Shown: positions 52,852 through 62,789, counted from the stretch's first letter. The stretch is DNA of 64,000 bases from an uncultured Hymenobacter sp. (GCA_913776615.1 CAJYPK010000041.1:62001-126000), one strand, 5' to 3'. Made by a program: numbers and translations. The notes: a model not told the origin generated them from the letters alone.

Positions 52852-54309
52852 ATGAAATCGACCGACAAGAGTAGTATCGCCCTCGGTGTGGTGCTGGCAC
52901 TGCTGCTGGGGGCTCCCGCCTACGTGTTTTACATGCTGTTGCGCCTCGGGCCGCTGGGTAGCGCGGCGGCCCGGGCCGACTACGGGGCGGCGCTGGCCGG
53001 CCAGCAATTGGTGCTGGTGCTGGCGGCGGGGGCAATGGGGCTGTTCCTGCTGAAATGGCGGGCCGCCCGGGCCGCCGAAGAGTCGTTGCGCGCGCTGCTG
53101 GCGGGCCTGGAAGCGGCCGGGCCGCAGCGGGCACCCATCAGCCTGCCCACGGGCACCCCGGCCGAGCTCGACCGGTTGGCCGCCGCCTGCAACCACTTGC
53201 TGGGGCAATTGCACGAGTGTCGGACCACGACGCTCACCCAGGTGATGGCGGAACGCGACTACCTGACGAGCGTCGTCAACGCCCTGGACGAAGCCCTGCT
53301 GGTAGTCGATAAAAACGGCCGCGTGGAGCTGGCCAACCCCGCCAGTAGCCGCCTGCTGGGCATCCCGCTGGCCGAGCTGGCCTGCGGCGTATTACCCGAG
53401 CTGGCCCCGCGTAGCCCGTTGGCGGCGCAGCTGCTGCCCCACCTGGCGGGCGTAAGTGGTGAGCGCGGGGCGGCGCGGCCCTTCTTCACGCTGCCGCAGG
53501 CGAGGGGCGAAGCGGCGTATCAACTGCTGGTCGGCGAGGTGCAGACGCTCGAAGCAACCACCCAGACGGCCCGCACGGCTACCCTGCTAACCCTGCGCGA
53601 CGTGTCGGCCTACAAAAAGCTCGACCAGGTGAAGTGGCGCTTTCTCACCACCGTGTCGCAGGAGCTGCACACGCCGCTCTCGCGGATGCAGCTGAGCCTC
53701 CAGCGCCTGCAAGATGGTAAATCCGGCCCGCTCACCCCCGAGCAGCACAACCTCGCCTACACCCTCAGCCGCGATAACAAGCACCTGCTCAAGGTAGTCC
53801 ACGACCTGCTCGACGTGTCGCAGCTCGAAGCGGGGGCCATTCAACTGAATTTCCAGACGACTCACCTGCCCGACATCGTGCAGTTTGTGGTGGCCACCAT
53901 CCGGCCCCAGCTCCAGCCCAAGCGCCTGGCGTTGGAAATGCAGGTGCCCGACGGCCTGCCCGCCGTGCGGGCCGACATCGAAAAAACCACCTGGGTGCTG
54001 CTCAGCCTGCTGGCCAATGCCATCCGCTACGCGCACTTGCAGGATACGCTGCGCATCCGGGCCAGCCTGCTGCCCACCGGCCAGCACGTGCAAGTGAGCG
54101 TGCAAGACCAGGGGCCGGGCATCGCGCCCGAGTTGCAAGAGCGCATTTTTCAGCGCTTTACCCAGCTGCCTGCCCAGGGTGGCGGCGGCCTGGGGCTGAG
54201 CATCGCCCGCGAGTTTATGGCCAGCCAGGGCGGGCAGTTGCGCGTGGAGAGCGAGGTGGGCAAGGGCAGTACGTTTTCGTTTACGCTGCCCCTCGCGCCT
54301 GCGGAGTAG
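52852..54309 (+). CDS. Histidine-kinase-like protein lacking the phospho-acceptor His
   Basis: 485 aa. Two N-terminal transmembrane helices lie close together (about 9-31 and 50-67), so there is almost no periplasmic domain. A PAS-like part (LDEALLVVDKNGRVELANP) resembles the other two kinases. The HisKA box reads TVSQELHTPL: position 270 is Gln (CAG) where its paralogues have the phospho-acceptor His. A His occurs three residues later (273), not at the catalytic place. The ATP-binding domain looks complete (N box LLSLLANAIRYA, G1 DQGPGI, G2 GGGLGLSI). It may be a regulatory pseudokinase. It is divergent from the second kdpA. Confidence 0.9.
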   Translation: MKSTDKSSIALGVVLALLLGAPAYVFYMLLRLGPLGSAAARADYGAALAGQQLVLVLAAGAMGLFLLKWRAARAAEESLRALLAGLEAAGPQRAPISLPTGTPAELDRLAAACNHLLGQLHECRTTTLTQVMAERDYLTSVVNALDEALLVVDKNGRVELANPASSRLLGIPLAELACGVLPELAPRSPLAAQLLPHLAGVSGERGAARPFFTLPQARGEAAYQLLVGEVQTLEATTQTARTATLLTLRDVSAYKKLDQVKWRFLTTVSQELHTPLSRMQLSLQRLQDGKSGPLTPEQHNLAYTLSRDNKHLLKVVHDLLDVSQLEAGAIQLNFQTTHLPDIVQFVVATIRPQLQPKRLALEMQVPDGLPAVRADIEKTTWVLLSLLANAIRYAHLQDTLRIRASLLPTGQHVQVSVQDQGPGIAPELQERIFQRFTQLPAQGGGGLGLSIAREFMASQGGQLRVESEVGKGSTFSFTLPLAPAE

Positions 54310-54335
54310 CGCCGCGAGCAGCGTCTCCGCACCGG

Positions 54336-54371
54336 AAGGCAGCTCTGGCTTCGTGCCGGGGCTGCCTTTTG
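54336..54371 (+). terminator. Terminator after the third kinase
   Basis: A 14-bp stem with two G-U pairs (54336-54349 with 54355-54368) and loop TTCGT, followed by TT. The remaining gap up to 54640 (331 bp in all) holds a possible -7 element, GAACTTTG at 54512-54519, before susC, and nothing else I can identify. Confidence 0.65.
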
Positions 54372-54640
54372 GCGCGGGGCGCAAGCTCATGGTGTTACGA
54401 TTTTATTAGGTGCGTGCCGTACTGGTAACGCGCTGATAATCCTCATAAGACCTTCATTAAAGCACGATTAACAAGTAGTATTTAAGTAATGATGCCGTAA
54501 TCCTGAGGGGGGAACTTTGCACCGTCAAACCGAGCCATTGGCTGACCGCTTTTAATTAAGCTGAAGCGCTGTTCTGCTTGCTCCGCCGCCCACCGGCGAG
54601 CCTTGTCCGCTGCCTATTCGCGTTCTCTCCTCTTTTTTTC

Positions 54641-57600
54641 ATGAAGCAATATTCTACTAGTATGAGCACCCGCCTGGGGTGCTTCCGGCGCAGCCTTGCC
54701 CCAACTCTCGTGCTGGGCGTGCTGGCGGTGCCCGCTCTGGCCCAGACGCAGGCCGTGAGCGGCCAGGTAAAGGCCACCACCGGCGAGGGCCTGCCGGGCG
54801 TAAACGTCATAGTGAAAGGTACTTCGGTGGGCACCGTGACTAACGCCGAGGGTAAGTACTCGCTGGCCGTGCCGGCCAACAAGGCGGGCACCACACTCAC
54901 GTTCTCTTTCATCGGCTACAAGCCGGAAGACGTAGTGGTGGGTAGCCAGACGAACATCAACGTAACCCTGGGCGAAGACACCAAGGAGCTGGCCGAGGTA
55001 GTCGTGACGGCGCTGGGCATCAAGAAAGACGCCAGCACTATTGGCTACACCACCCAGGAAATAGCGGGGGCGCAGCTGGTAAAAGCCCGCGAACCTAACC
55101 CTATCAACTCGCTCACCGGCAAAATCGCGGGCCTCACGGTGGCCCCCAGCGCCGAGCTGCTGGGCCGCCCGCAGCTGCTGCTGCGCGGATCTAGCGAGAT
55201 TCTGTACGTAGTTGACGGGGTGCCGATTAACTCCGATACCTGGAATATCAGCGCCGACGATATCGAAACCTATACCGTGCTAAAAGGCCCCAACGCGGCG
55301 GCCCTCTACGGCTTTCGGGGACGCAACGGGGCCATTATGATTACCACCAAGCGCGGTACCGGCGACAAGCGACGCGTGGCGGTGGAAATCAACAGCAGCA
55401 CCCAGCTGCAAACCAGCTTCCTGGCCATCCCCGAGAAGCAGAATGAGTATGGCTTCGGATCTAATTACCAGTACGCCTACTCCAACAGCCTCTACGACGA
55501 GGGCAACGTGAACCGCCGGGCCAACATCTGGGGGCCGCGCTTCGAGGGGCAGAACGTGCCGCAGTACGACTCGCCGGTTATCAACGGGGTGCGTCAGGGT
55601 ACGCCCTGGCTGGCCAAGGGGGCTAATAATTTCCGCGACTTTATGCGGACGGGCGTGCTCTCGACCAACAACGTGTCGGTGTCGTCGAGTGGCGATAACT
55701 ACGACGTACGCCTGTCGGTGAGCAATAACTACCAGCGGGGAATGGTGCCCAACACCGGCCTCAACATCACCAACCTGAATCTTAGCTCGGGCGTGCATTT
55801 CAGCGACCGCCTCAAGTTTGACGGTGCGCTGAACCTGAGTGTCCAAAACTCCCCCAATATTCCGCAAACCAGCTCGGGGCCGGAAAGTGAAACGTATATT
55901 TTTCAGGTGTACGGCTCGTCGTCGTGGGCGCTGGCCGATATGCGCGACTACTACAAAGGGCCGCAGGGCGTAGCCAACCTCCAGCAGTACTACGCCGAAT
56001 ACGGGCGGGGCAACAACCCCTATTTCGTAGCCTACGAGTGGTTGTACGGGCACCAGAAAACTGATTTGTATGGCTACGGCCGCCTGCAATACCAGTTAGC
56101 CAAAAACCTGAACCTGGCTTTGCGTTCGCAGGTCACAACCTGGAATCAGCTCCGCACCGAGAAGGTGCCTTATTCGGCCATCACGTACAAGACGCCCGAT
56201 TTGCGGCAGGGAGATTATCGCGAAGACCGCCGCAACCTGCTCGAAAACAATACCGACTTACTGCTGACGTATAACAAGGACCTCGGTGCCAACTTTACCC
56301 TGAGCGCCCTGGCCGGGGCCAACGTGCGGTTGTTTACGTACAATTCGAGCTGGGCTACCACCGACTTCCTCCTCGTTCCGGGGGTGTATAATTTCAGCAA
56401 CTCGAAGAATCCGGTGCAGGCTTACCAGGCCAGCTCCGACATGACGGTGCTCAGCGCGTATGCTACCACCGACTTAACCTGGAAGAAGTTTGGTACGCTG
56501 GGGCTGACCGGGCGTTTCGATAAGCTCTCGACCCTACCGGCCGATAACCGTACGTTCTTCTACCCCTCGGTATCGCTGAGTACGGTGGTCAACGACTACC
56601 TGCCTCTGCCGGAGGCTGTTTCGTTCGTGAAGCTGCGCGGCTCGTACGCCAACGTTGGTAGTGCCCTCACTGCCCCAACCATCGGTTCGGCCTATCAGCA
56701 AGTAACGGGCAACTCGGTGAGCAGCCTCATCGGCTACGGCAGCGAAGTGGTAACCTCGTACGATGGACCGACTTACGGCAACCAAAACAGCATCAACATT
56801 ACCAAGCCCTACAACAACCTGCCCGCCGCTGGCCTCAGCGGTACGCTGGCCAACCCGAACATCAAGCCTGCCCGCAATTCTTCTTACGAATTTGGCTTTG
56901 ACGCTAAATTTTTAGGTAATCGCCTGGGCTTGGACGTGACGCACTTCGTAAGCGACAATGGGCCGCAGATTTTTCAGCTGCAAGTACCTTCTTCTTCGGG
57001 GTACAATGCCCAGCTGCTGAATGCCGTAACTACCCGTCGGAAAGGCTGGGAGGTTGCCCTGACCGGCGCAGTGCTGGCCAACCCCACCGGCCTGAGCTGG
57101 GACGTGCTGGCCAACTGGAGCACCTACAAGGAAACGCTGAAGGAAGTCGGCTACAACAACGAGCAGAGCATCTACCTCGCGGGGCCGAACCACGTCTTCA
57201 ATGTCGGCGACCGGCTCGACGGCTATTACAGCTACAACTACCTGCGCTCGCCCGATGGGCAGGTGATTATCAACGGCACTACGGGTATTCCGCTGGCGCG
57301 GCCCACGGGTACCAACACCTTGCAGTTTCTGGGCAACACCAACCCCGACTGGGTGTGGAGCGTCAACAACCGTTTCTCGTACAAAAACTTCAATTTCAGC
57401 TTCCAGTTCGACGGTCGGGTAGGGGGCGTGATCCGCGACCAAGTATATGCCTACGCCATGAGTTCGGGTAACGCTACCGACTTGGTAAAAGGCGATTTGG
57501 GCGCGGCCCGCCTCAAGGAATGGCAAAGCACTAACCTGGGGACGAAAGCTCCCACGCCGGCCTACGTAGCTCCGGGCGTAGTGGTGAACAGCGGGACGGT

Positions 57601-57988
57601 GAAGTTCGATGCCAATGGTAACATTAGCAACTACAACGAACTGACGTTTGCGCCCAACGCCAAGGCCGTGACGGTGCAGACTTACGCCCAAGGTGTATAC
57701 AACAGCGGGATTGAGGAGCCTTACATGGTGAGCAAAACCTATGGCAAGCTGCGGGAGGTCATCCTGGGCTACACGTTCAAATTCAGCCCCGAAAAGTCGC
57801 GCTACATCAAGGGGTTGAATGTATCGGTAGTAGGGCGCAACCTGCTGTATTTCGCTCAGCGCAAGGATTTCGACCTCGACCAATACGCCCAGGGCTTCGA
57901 TGCCAGCAACCTCGGCACCCTCAAAAACCCCAGCCTGCAATCGGCTACGGTGCGCTCGTTTGGTCTTAATCTGAACGCCAGCTTCTAA
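54641..57988 (+). CDS. SusC/RagA-type TonB-linked outer membrane transporter (no STN domain)
   Basis: 1115 aa from ATG 54641; a start at ATG 54662 is also possible. Signal peptide, carboxypeptidase-regulatory-like domain (SGQVKATTGEGLPGVNVIV), TonB box/plug linker (ELAEVVVTALGIKKD), plug (EILYVVDGVPINSD, TVLKGPNAAALYGFRGRNGA) and a long barrel. Unlike the copy at 11623 it has no STN domain and no ECF/FecR pair beside it, so it is regulated differently. It is partnered with the SusD that follows. Confidence 0.95.
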   Translation: MKQYSTSMSTRLGCFRRSLAPTLVLGVLAVPALAQTQAVSGQVKATTGEGLPGVNVIVKGTSVGTVTNAEGKYSLAVPANKAGTTLTFSFIGYKPEDVVVGSQTNINVTLGEDTKELAEVVVTALGIKKDASTIGYTTQEIAGAQLVKAREPNPINSLTGKIAGLTVAPSAELLGRPQLLLRGSSEILYVVDGVPINSDTWNISADDIETYTVLKGPNAAALYGFRGRNGAIMITTKRGTGDKRRVAVEINSSTQLQTSFLAIPEKQNEYGFGSNYQYAYSNSLYDEGNVNRRANIWGPRFEGQNVPQYDSPVINGVRQGTPWLAKGANNFRDFMRTGVLSTNNVSVSSSGDNYDVRLSVSNNYQRGMVPNTGLNITNLNLSSGVHFSDRLKFDGALNLSVQNSPNIPQTSSGPESETYIFQVYGSSSWALADMRDYYKGPQGVANLQQYYAEYGRGNNPYFVAYEWLYGHQKTDLYGYGRLQYQLAKNLNLALRSQVTTWNQLRTEKVPYSAITYKTPDLRQGDYREDRRNLLENNTDLLLTYNKDLGANFTLSALAGANVRLFTYNSSWATTDFLLVPGVYNFSNSKNPVQAYQASSDMTVLSAYATTDLTWKKFGTLGLTGRFDKLSTLPADNRTFFYPSVSLSTVVNDYLPLPEAVSFVKLRGSYANVGSALTAPTIGSAYQQVTGNSVSSLIGYGSEVVTSYDGPTYGNQNSINITKPYNNLPAAGLSGTLANPNIKPARNSSYEFGFDAKFLGNRLGLDVTHFVSDNGPQIFQLQVPSSSGYNAQLLNAVTTRRKGWEVALTGAVLANPTGLSWDVLANWSTYKETLKEVGYNNEQSIYLAGPNHVFNVGDRLDGYYSYNYLRSPDGQVIINGTTGIPLARPTGTNTLQFLGNTNPDWVWSVNNRFSYKNFNFSFQFDGRVGGVIRDQVYAYAMSSGNATDLVKGDLGAARLKEWQSTNLGTKAPTPAYVAPGVVVNSGTVKFDANGNISNYNELTFAPNAKAVTVQTYAQGVYNSGIEEPYMVSKTYGKLREVILGYTFKFSPEKSRYIKGLNVSVVGRNLLYFAQRKDFDLDQYAQGFDASNLGTLKNPSLQSATVRSFGLNLNASF

Positions 57989-57996
57989 CCGCCTGC

Positions 57997-58023
57997 GCCG
58001 GGCCCGCCAGCGGCTGGCCCGGC
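57997..58023 (+). other. Hairpin between susC and susD
   Basis: GCCGGGCC (57997-58004) pairs with GGCCCGGC (58016-58023), with further GCC/GGC pairing inside. No T-run. It may stabilise the susC message end or tune downstream expression. Confidence 0.4.
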
Positions 58024-58047
58024 CTCATCCGCATAGTCTCATTCAAT

Positions 58048-59634
58048 ATGAAATTCTATTCCCTCGCCCTCGCTACCGTGGCGTTGGGCCTGGCTGCCGC
58101 CGGCTGCAAGTCGCTCGACGCGCAGTTGCCTAACCCCAACGTAGCTACCAGCGATAGCACCGTGCCGCCCTCGCTGCTGTTGCCCCGCATTGAGTACGAT
58201 TTGTATAACAACGGTGATGGGGGGCCCTTCACGCAGGTGCAACGCTGGAACCAGTACGTTGTATCAAACGACGTATACTACGGCGGTTCAAACCAGTATA
58301 ACTGGACCACCTCGGGAGGAATCTACGGTATTCTGCGCAACGTTAACCTGATGGATACGAAGGCCGTGCAGCAGTACGGTACCCGGCAAAATCCCTACAG
58401 CGCGCTGGCAAAGTTTTTCAGGGCTTACATATACGTGTGGCAAGCGCAGCGCGTGGGCGATACGCCCGCCTCGCAGGCTGGCCAGGGCCTAACCAACCTG
58501 ACGCCCGCCTACGATACGCAGAAAGCCGTGTACGCTCGCAGCCTGGCGATGCTCGATACGGCCAACACTATGCTGGGCGGCAACCTGACGGGTAGTTACA
58601 ATGGTAGTATCTACTTCAGCAACCTCAGCCAGTGGCGTAAGGTGGTGAATAGCTACAAGCTGCGCGTACTCATCAGTCTCAGCCGGCGGGCTGCCGATAA
58701 TGCAGACCTGCAGATTCCGCAGCAATTCGCCGCTATCGTTGGCAACCCTACGCAGTATCCGCTGCTGACCAGCAACGCCGACAATCTGGCCTTCAACTTT
58801 AACTCGGCTTACAATACCTATCCGCATACGCCCAACGACGCTAACAACCAGCGTCAGAACATCGGGAGCGCCTACCTGAGCCTGACTACCGCCACCCAGG
58901 ATCCGCGCACGTACGTGGTGGCTACCCCGGCCCCGGCCCAAATAGCCGCCGGAAAATCGGTCCGCGATTTTTCCGCGTATGTGGGCAGCAGTCCGGCGCT
59001 GGGCATCAGCGACCTGACGACTGGCTCTAACGCCGGGCAGTATTCGTTTACCAATTTCCTGCGCTATTATTCGTCGGTAGCCGGTCCGGAGCCCTACGTA
59101 CTGCTGGGCTACGCGGAGCAGAATTTCAACATCGCCGAAGCCATCAACCGGGGCTGGGTGCCGGGCGCCTCGGCTAATAGCTACTACGTGCGGGGTATCA
59201 ATGCGTCGCTGGATTTCTACGGCCTGGCCGACCGGCAGGTATTATCCATCGGCAACGTATCGGGCAAACCCTTCAGCACCGCCCCTGGTGCCAAGCTGGA
59301 TACCGTAACGGTGTTCCGGACGCGCTTTCTCAACAATCCCGGCGTGGCGTATAAGGGCGACAACGCCAACGGCTTAGAGCAAATCCTCAATCAGAAGTAC
59401 GTGGCTTGCTTCCAAAGCTCGGGCTACGAGCCGTTCTACAACTGGCGGCGCACTGGCCTGCCCCGCACGTTTGTGAGCACTGGTGGCGGCATCAACGCCA
59501 GCGGGGTTATTCCGCGCCGCTGGCAGTACCCGGTCGATGAGCAGACTTACAACCCCGACAACTACCAAAACGCCCTCAAAAATCAGTTTGGCGGCACCGA
59601 CGACCTGAACCAGGATACCTGGCTCACGAAGTAA
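58048..59634 (+). CDS. SusD/RagB-like nutrient-binding lipoprotein (second locus)
   Basis: 528 aa. Lipoprotein signal MKFYSLALATVALGLAAAGC followed by KSLDAQLPNPNVATSD. The helical repeats and C-terminal region (NILQKYVACFQ-like segment LEQILNQKYVACFQSSGYEPFYNWRR, then NPDNYQNAL) are those of the SusD-like group 2 family. It pairs with the SusC encoded 59 nt upstream. Confidence 0.93.
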   Translation: MKFYSLALATVALGLAAAGCKSLDAQLPNPNVATSDSTVPPSLLLPRIEYDLYNNGDGGPFTQVQRWNQYVVSNDVYYGGSNQYNWTTSGGIYGILRNVNLMDTKAVQQYGTRQNPYSALAKFFRAYIYVWQAQRVGDTPASQAGQGLTNLTPAYDTQKAVYARSLAMLDTANTMLGGNLTGSYNGSIYFSNLSQWRKVVNSYKLRVLISLSRRAADNADLQIPQQFAAIVGNPTQYPLLTSNADNLAFNFNSAYNTYPHTPNDANNQRQNIGSAYLSLTTATQDPRTYVVATPAPAQIAAGKSVRDFSAYVGSSPALGISDLTTGSNAGQYSFTNFLRYYSSVAGPEPYVLLGYAEQNFNIAEAINRGWVPGASANSYYVRGINASLDFYGLADRQVLSIGNVSGKPFSTAPGAKLDTVTVFRTRFLNNPGVAYKGDNANGLEQILNQKYVACFQSSGYEPFYNWRRTGLPRTFVSTGGGINASGVIPRRWQYPVDEQTYNPDNYQNALKNQFGGTDDLNQDTWLTK

Positions 59635-59644
59635 TCGCCAACGT

Positions 59645-59684
59645 AGCGGCCCAGCCGGCGGGTAACCGTGCGGGCTGGGCCGCT
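59645..59684 (+). other. Hairpin between susD and the phosphatase gene
   Basis: AGCGGCCCAGCC (59645-59656) pairs perfectly with 59673-59684. It has only a weak T-rich tail (TTCCTTT), and the next start codon is 20 nt away, so it is more likely an attenuator or mRNA-stabilising hairpin than a full stop. Confidence 0.5.
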
Positions 59685-59703
59685 TCCTTTCGCCTGCTTC
59701 CGC

Positions 59704-60531
59704 ATGAAAAAGCTCCTCCTTTTCCTCGGCCTCGCCACGCCCGCCCTGGCCCAAACGCCCGATACGGTCGTGTACAACCCCAGGCGCGCGCTCGCGCTGC
59801 AAGGGGCCAGCAACTTCCGCGACCTCGGCGGCTACCCCGCCGCCGGCGGTAAGCGCGTGAAGTGGGGCCACCTCTACCGCTCGGCCGACATCAGCAAGCT
59901 GACCGACGCCGACTTACTGGCCCTGCAAAGTCGCCACGTGGCGCTGGTGTGCGACCTGCGCGGTCCCCAGGAGGTCGCCCAGGCCCCCGACCGCCTGCCC
60001 GCCGGGGCGCGCAGCCTGGCCCTGCCCGCCGGCAGTGAGAAAATCGACCCCCGCCTGCTCATGGGCGGCGGCAAGAATATCAACCGCGACTCGCTGATGC
60101 GCGCCGTGTACACCAACACGAGCTTTTTCAGGGCCAAGTACAAGCCGATGTTCGACGAGCTGCTGGCCCTGCCCGGCAATGAGGCGTTGCTTTTCCACTG
60201 CTCGGCGGGCAAGGACCGGACCGGCATTGGGGCGGCGCTCGTGCTCGCGGCGCTGGGGGTAGACCGCGCCACTATTTTGAAAGACTACGCCGCTACCGAT
60301 ACCTACTGGCAGGCCGGCCGCGAGCAAAGCTTGCAGCGCATGGCCCAGGCCGGCATGTCGGCCGAGGCGATAAACGCCGTGCGCCCCCTGCTGGCGGCCA
60401 ACCCGGCCTACCTGGCGGGCACCTTCGCTGCGCTCGACCAGCAGTACGGCTCGGTCGAAAAGTACCTGGCCAGCGAGCTGGGGCTTACGCCGAAGAAGCT
60501 GTCGGCGCTGCGTGCCAAGTACTTACAATGA
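59704..60531 (+). CDS. Secreted tyrosine-protein-phosphatase family protein
   Basis: 275 aa from ATG 59704, with signal peptide MKKLLLFLGLATPALAQ. The family hallmark is LQGASNFRDLGGYPAAGGKRVKWG-like N-terminus plus the catalytic P-loop HCSAGKDRTG, with Cys166. A C-terminal helical part (YLASELGLTPKKLSALRAKYL) is also typical. Such enzymes dephosphorylate phosphotyrosine or small phosphoesters, including phosphoinositides. Secretion and position after susCD suggest a role in using phosphorylated nutrients rather than in signalling. Confidence 0.92.
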   Translation: MKKLLLFLGLATPALAQTPDTVVYNPRRALALQGASNFRDLGGYPAAGGKRVKWGHLYRSADISKLTDADLLALQSRHVALVCDLRGPQEVAQAPDRLPAGARSLALPAGSEKIDPRLLMGGGKNINRDSLMRAVYTNTSFFRAKYKPMFDELLALPGNEALLFHCSAGKDRTGIGAALVLAALGVDRATILKDYAATDTYWQAGREQSLQRMAQAGMSAEAINAVRPLLAANPAYLAGTFAALDQQYGSVEKYLASELGLTPKKLSALRAKYLQ

Positions 60532-60642
60532 GTGTTTCATGAGTTCTGGAATATATAAAATAGTGGCAAAAAATTAATCTCTCCGTGTTATTGCCGTAAC
60601 GCTGCCGCCGGAGCTTTGCCTTGACAATAAGCTAGTTAAGTT

Positions 60643-61065
60643 ATGCAAGGCTTTGTACTGCTGCTGATCAGTTTGGGCCTGACTGCCTGGGTAGGGCAGG
60701 CGCAGACGCTCCACGCTACGGAGCCGCTGGGCGCGGCGGCCGATACCCCGGTGCTCAACTACGCCGAGCAGATGCCCGTTTTTGCGGGCGGCGACGAGGC
60801 CCTGCACCGCTACCTGGCCGCCCAAATCAAATACCCGGCGCAGGCCATGCAGCGGGGAATGTCGGGGCAGGTAGTAGTGCAATTCATCATTGACGAGCAG
60901 GGCCGGGCGCTGGAGCCAATTGTTGTAAAATCGACGGCCGACGATTTCAACGAGGAAGCGCGTCGGCTCATCTGGCTGATGCCCCGCTGGGAGCCCGGCC
61001 GCGACAAGGGCCAGCCGGTGCGCGTGCGCTGCACCTTACCCATCATTTTCACTTTCAGGCGGTAA
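60643..61065 (+). CDS. Secreted TonB C-terminal domain protein
   Basis: 140 aa. Signal peptide (MQGFVLLLISLGLTAWVGQA) and one TonB C-terminal domain: MPVFAGGDEALHRYLAAQIK, YPAQAMQRGMSGQVVVQFII, then VRVRCTLPIIFTF. It lacks the transmembrane anchor and Pro-rich spacer of a full TonB. Such short proteins are frequent in Bacteroidota and are of uncertain role; they may bind transporter plugs. An ATTG...GAGCTTTG promoter-like pair lies at 60590-60618. Confidence 0.85.
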   Translation: MQGFVLLLISLGLTAWVGQAQTLHATEPLGAAADTPVLNYAEQMPVFAGGDEALHRYLAAQIKYPAQAMQRGMSGQVVVQFIIDEQGRALEPIVVKSTADDFNEEARRLIWLMPRWEPGRDKGQPVRVRCTLPIIFTFRR

Positions 61066-61113
61066 GCAGCGGCTCCGGTGGGGGCGCTGCTCCGCCGGTT
61101 CTTTATCTGCTAC

Positions 61114-62772
61114 ATGACTAAGTATCTGCTGCTGACCGCAGCCCTGTTTGCCTCCGCGCCGGCCCTGCGGGCCCAGAATCGCCCCACTCCCAAGCTGCTG
61201 GTCGGTATCATGGTCGATCAAATGCGGCCCGACTATCTCACCCGCTTCGCCGATGATTTCGGCCCCGACGGCTTCAACCGGCTGCGGCGCGAGGGCATGG
61301 AGTGCCGCAATACCCATTACAACTACATTCCCACCGTGACCGGCCCCGGCCACTCCTCGGTGTACACGGGCACCACGCCGCGCTACCACGGCATCGTGGG
61401 CAACTCGTGGTACGACCGCCGCCTGCGCCACGACGTGTACTGCACCGACGATACCACCGTGCAGCTCGTGGGCACCGCCAAGGGCATGGGTGTATCGGCC
61501 CGCAACCAGGTAAGTACCACCCTCGGCGACGAGCTTAAAATGACATACGGCGGCCGCAGTAAAGTGCTGGCCCTGTCGCTCAAAGACCGGGCTTCGGCCC
61601 TGCCCGCCGGCCACATGGCCGACGGGGCCTACTGGCTCGATACCAATACCGGCGATTTTATTTCGAGCACCTTCTACGTGCCGCAGCTGCCGGCCTGGGT
61701 GAGCGAGTTCAACGCCCAGAAAAAGGCCGCCGCTTACCGCAGCCAGATCTGGACGCCCCTGCGCGGCCCCGAGGCCTACCGCAACAGCCTGCCCGACTCC
61801 AACCGCTACGAGCGCATTTTTAAGGGTAAAGCGGCGGCGACCTTCCCCTACGATTTCAACAAGCTGGCCCCGCAGAATCCGCCCGCCTTCGAGAGCATGT
61901 ATACCTCGCCCTTCGGCGACGACCTGCTCACCGACCTCGCCCTGGCAGCCCTCAAAAATACCGACCTGGGCCGCGACGACGTGCCCGACCTGCTGGCCAT
62001 CAGCTTCAGTAGCCCCGATGCCGTGGGCCACACTTTCGGCCCGCTTTCCAAGGAGGAAAACGACCTTTACCTGCGTCTCGACCTCGACCTGGCCCGCCTG
62101 CTGCAAGCGCTCGACCAGACGGTGGGCAAGGGTAACTACACCGTTTTCCTCACCGCCGACCACGGGGCCAGCGAGGTTACCCGCTACCTCGCCGACCACC
62201 AGGCTCCCGTGGGCTCGTACTCGCAAGCTGCTCTCAACCAGGCAGCCAACGCCCACCTCACCGCCCAGCTCGGCCCCGGCCAGTGGATTGAGGCCGAGCG
62301 CAACCACATGTATTACCTCAACCGCCCGCTGCTGGCCCAGCACAAGATCGAACTGGCCCACGCCCAGCAGGTACTGGCCGAGTTCCTGCGCGACCAGCCC
62401 GGCATTGCGCAAGTCAATACCACCTCGCAGCTGCTGAATGCCGGCTACACCACCGGCCTCGAAGCCCGCCTGCAAATGGGCCTGTACTACCCGCGCTTCG
62501 GCGACGTGCGCTTCGAGCTGCTGCCCGGCTGGACCGGCGACATCGGCGTAGGGGCCAGCCACGGCACCGGCTACGCCTACGATACCCACGTGCCGCTGCT
62601 GTGGTGGGGCATGGGCATCCCGGCCGGGGTGAGCTACGCCCCGCACACCATCACCGACATCGCCCCCACCGCCGCCATGATCGTGAACAGCAAGCTGCCC
62701 AGCGCCTGCACCGGCCAGCCCATTGTGGAAGTGCTCAGCAGCCCGCCCGCTGGCAAGAGCCGCCGCAAGTAA
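61114..62772 (+). CDS. PafA-like alkaline phosphatase (phosphate-irrepressible type)
   Basis: 552 aa from ATG 61114, signal peptide MTKYLLLTAALFASAPALRA. It belongs to the alkaline phosphatase/nucleotide pyrophosphatase superfamily. The match to PafA is close: metal-binding Asp in GIMVDQMRPDYL, the nucleophile Thr76 in NYIPTVTGPGHSSVYTG, Asn97 in HGIVGNSWYD, and the Lys157-x-Arg159 pair (LKDRAS) that contacts phosphate in PafA. Later metal ligands are SSPDAVGH and TADHGA, and the C-terminal GASHGT. It hydrolyses phosphomonoesters in the periplasm. Together with the phosphatase and SusCD upstream it points to phosphoester nutrition. Confidence 0.93.
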   Translation: MTKYLLLTAALFASAPALRAQNRPTPKLLVGIMVDQMRPDYLTRFADDFGPDGFNRLRREGMECRNTHYNYIPTVTGPGHSSVYTGTTPRYHGIVGNSWYDRRLRHDVYCTDDTTVQLVGTAKGMGVSARNQVSTTLGDELKMTYGGRSKVLALSLKDRASALPAGHMADGAYWLDTNTGDFISSTFYVPQLPAWVSEFNAQKKAAAYRSQIWTPLRGPEAYRNSLPDSNRYERIFKGKAAATFPYDFNKLAPQNPPAFESMYTSPFGDDLLTDLALAALKNTDLGRDDVPDLLAISFSSPDAVGHTFGPLSKEENDLYLRLDLDLARLLQALDQTVGKGNYTVFLTADHGASEVTRYLADHQAPVGSYSQAALNQAANAHLTAQLGPGQWIEAERNHMYYLNRPLLAQHKIELAHAQQVLAEFLRDQPGIAQVNTTSQLLNAGYTTGLEARLQMGLYYPRFGDVRFELLPGWTGDIGVGASHGTGYAYDTHVPLLWWGMGIPAGVSYAPHTITDIAPTAAMIVNSKLPSACTGQPIVEVLSSPPAGKSRRK

Positions 62773-62789
62773 GGGAGGAGCTTTTCTGA

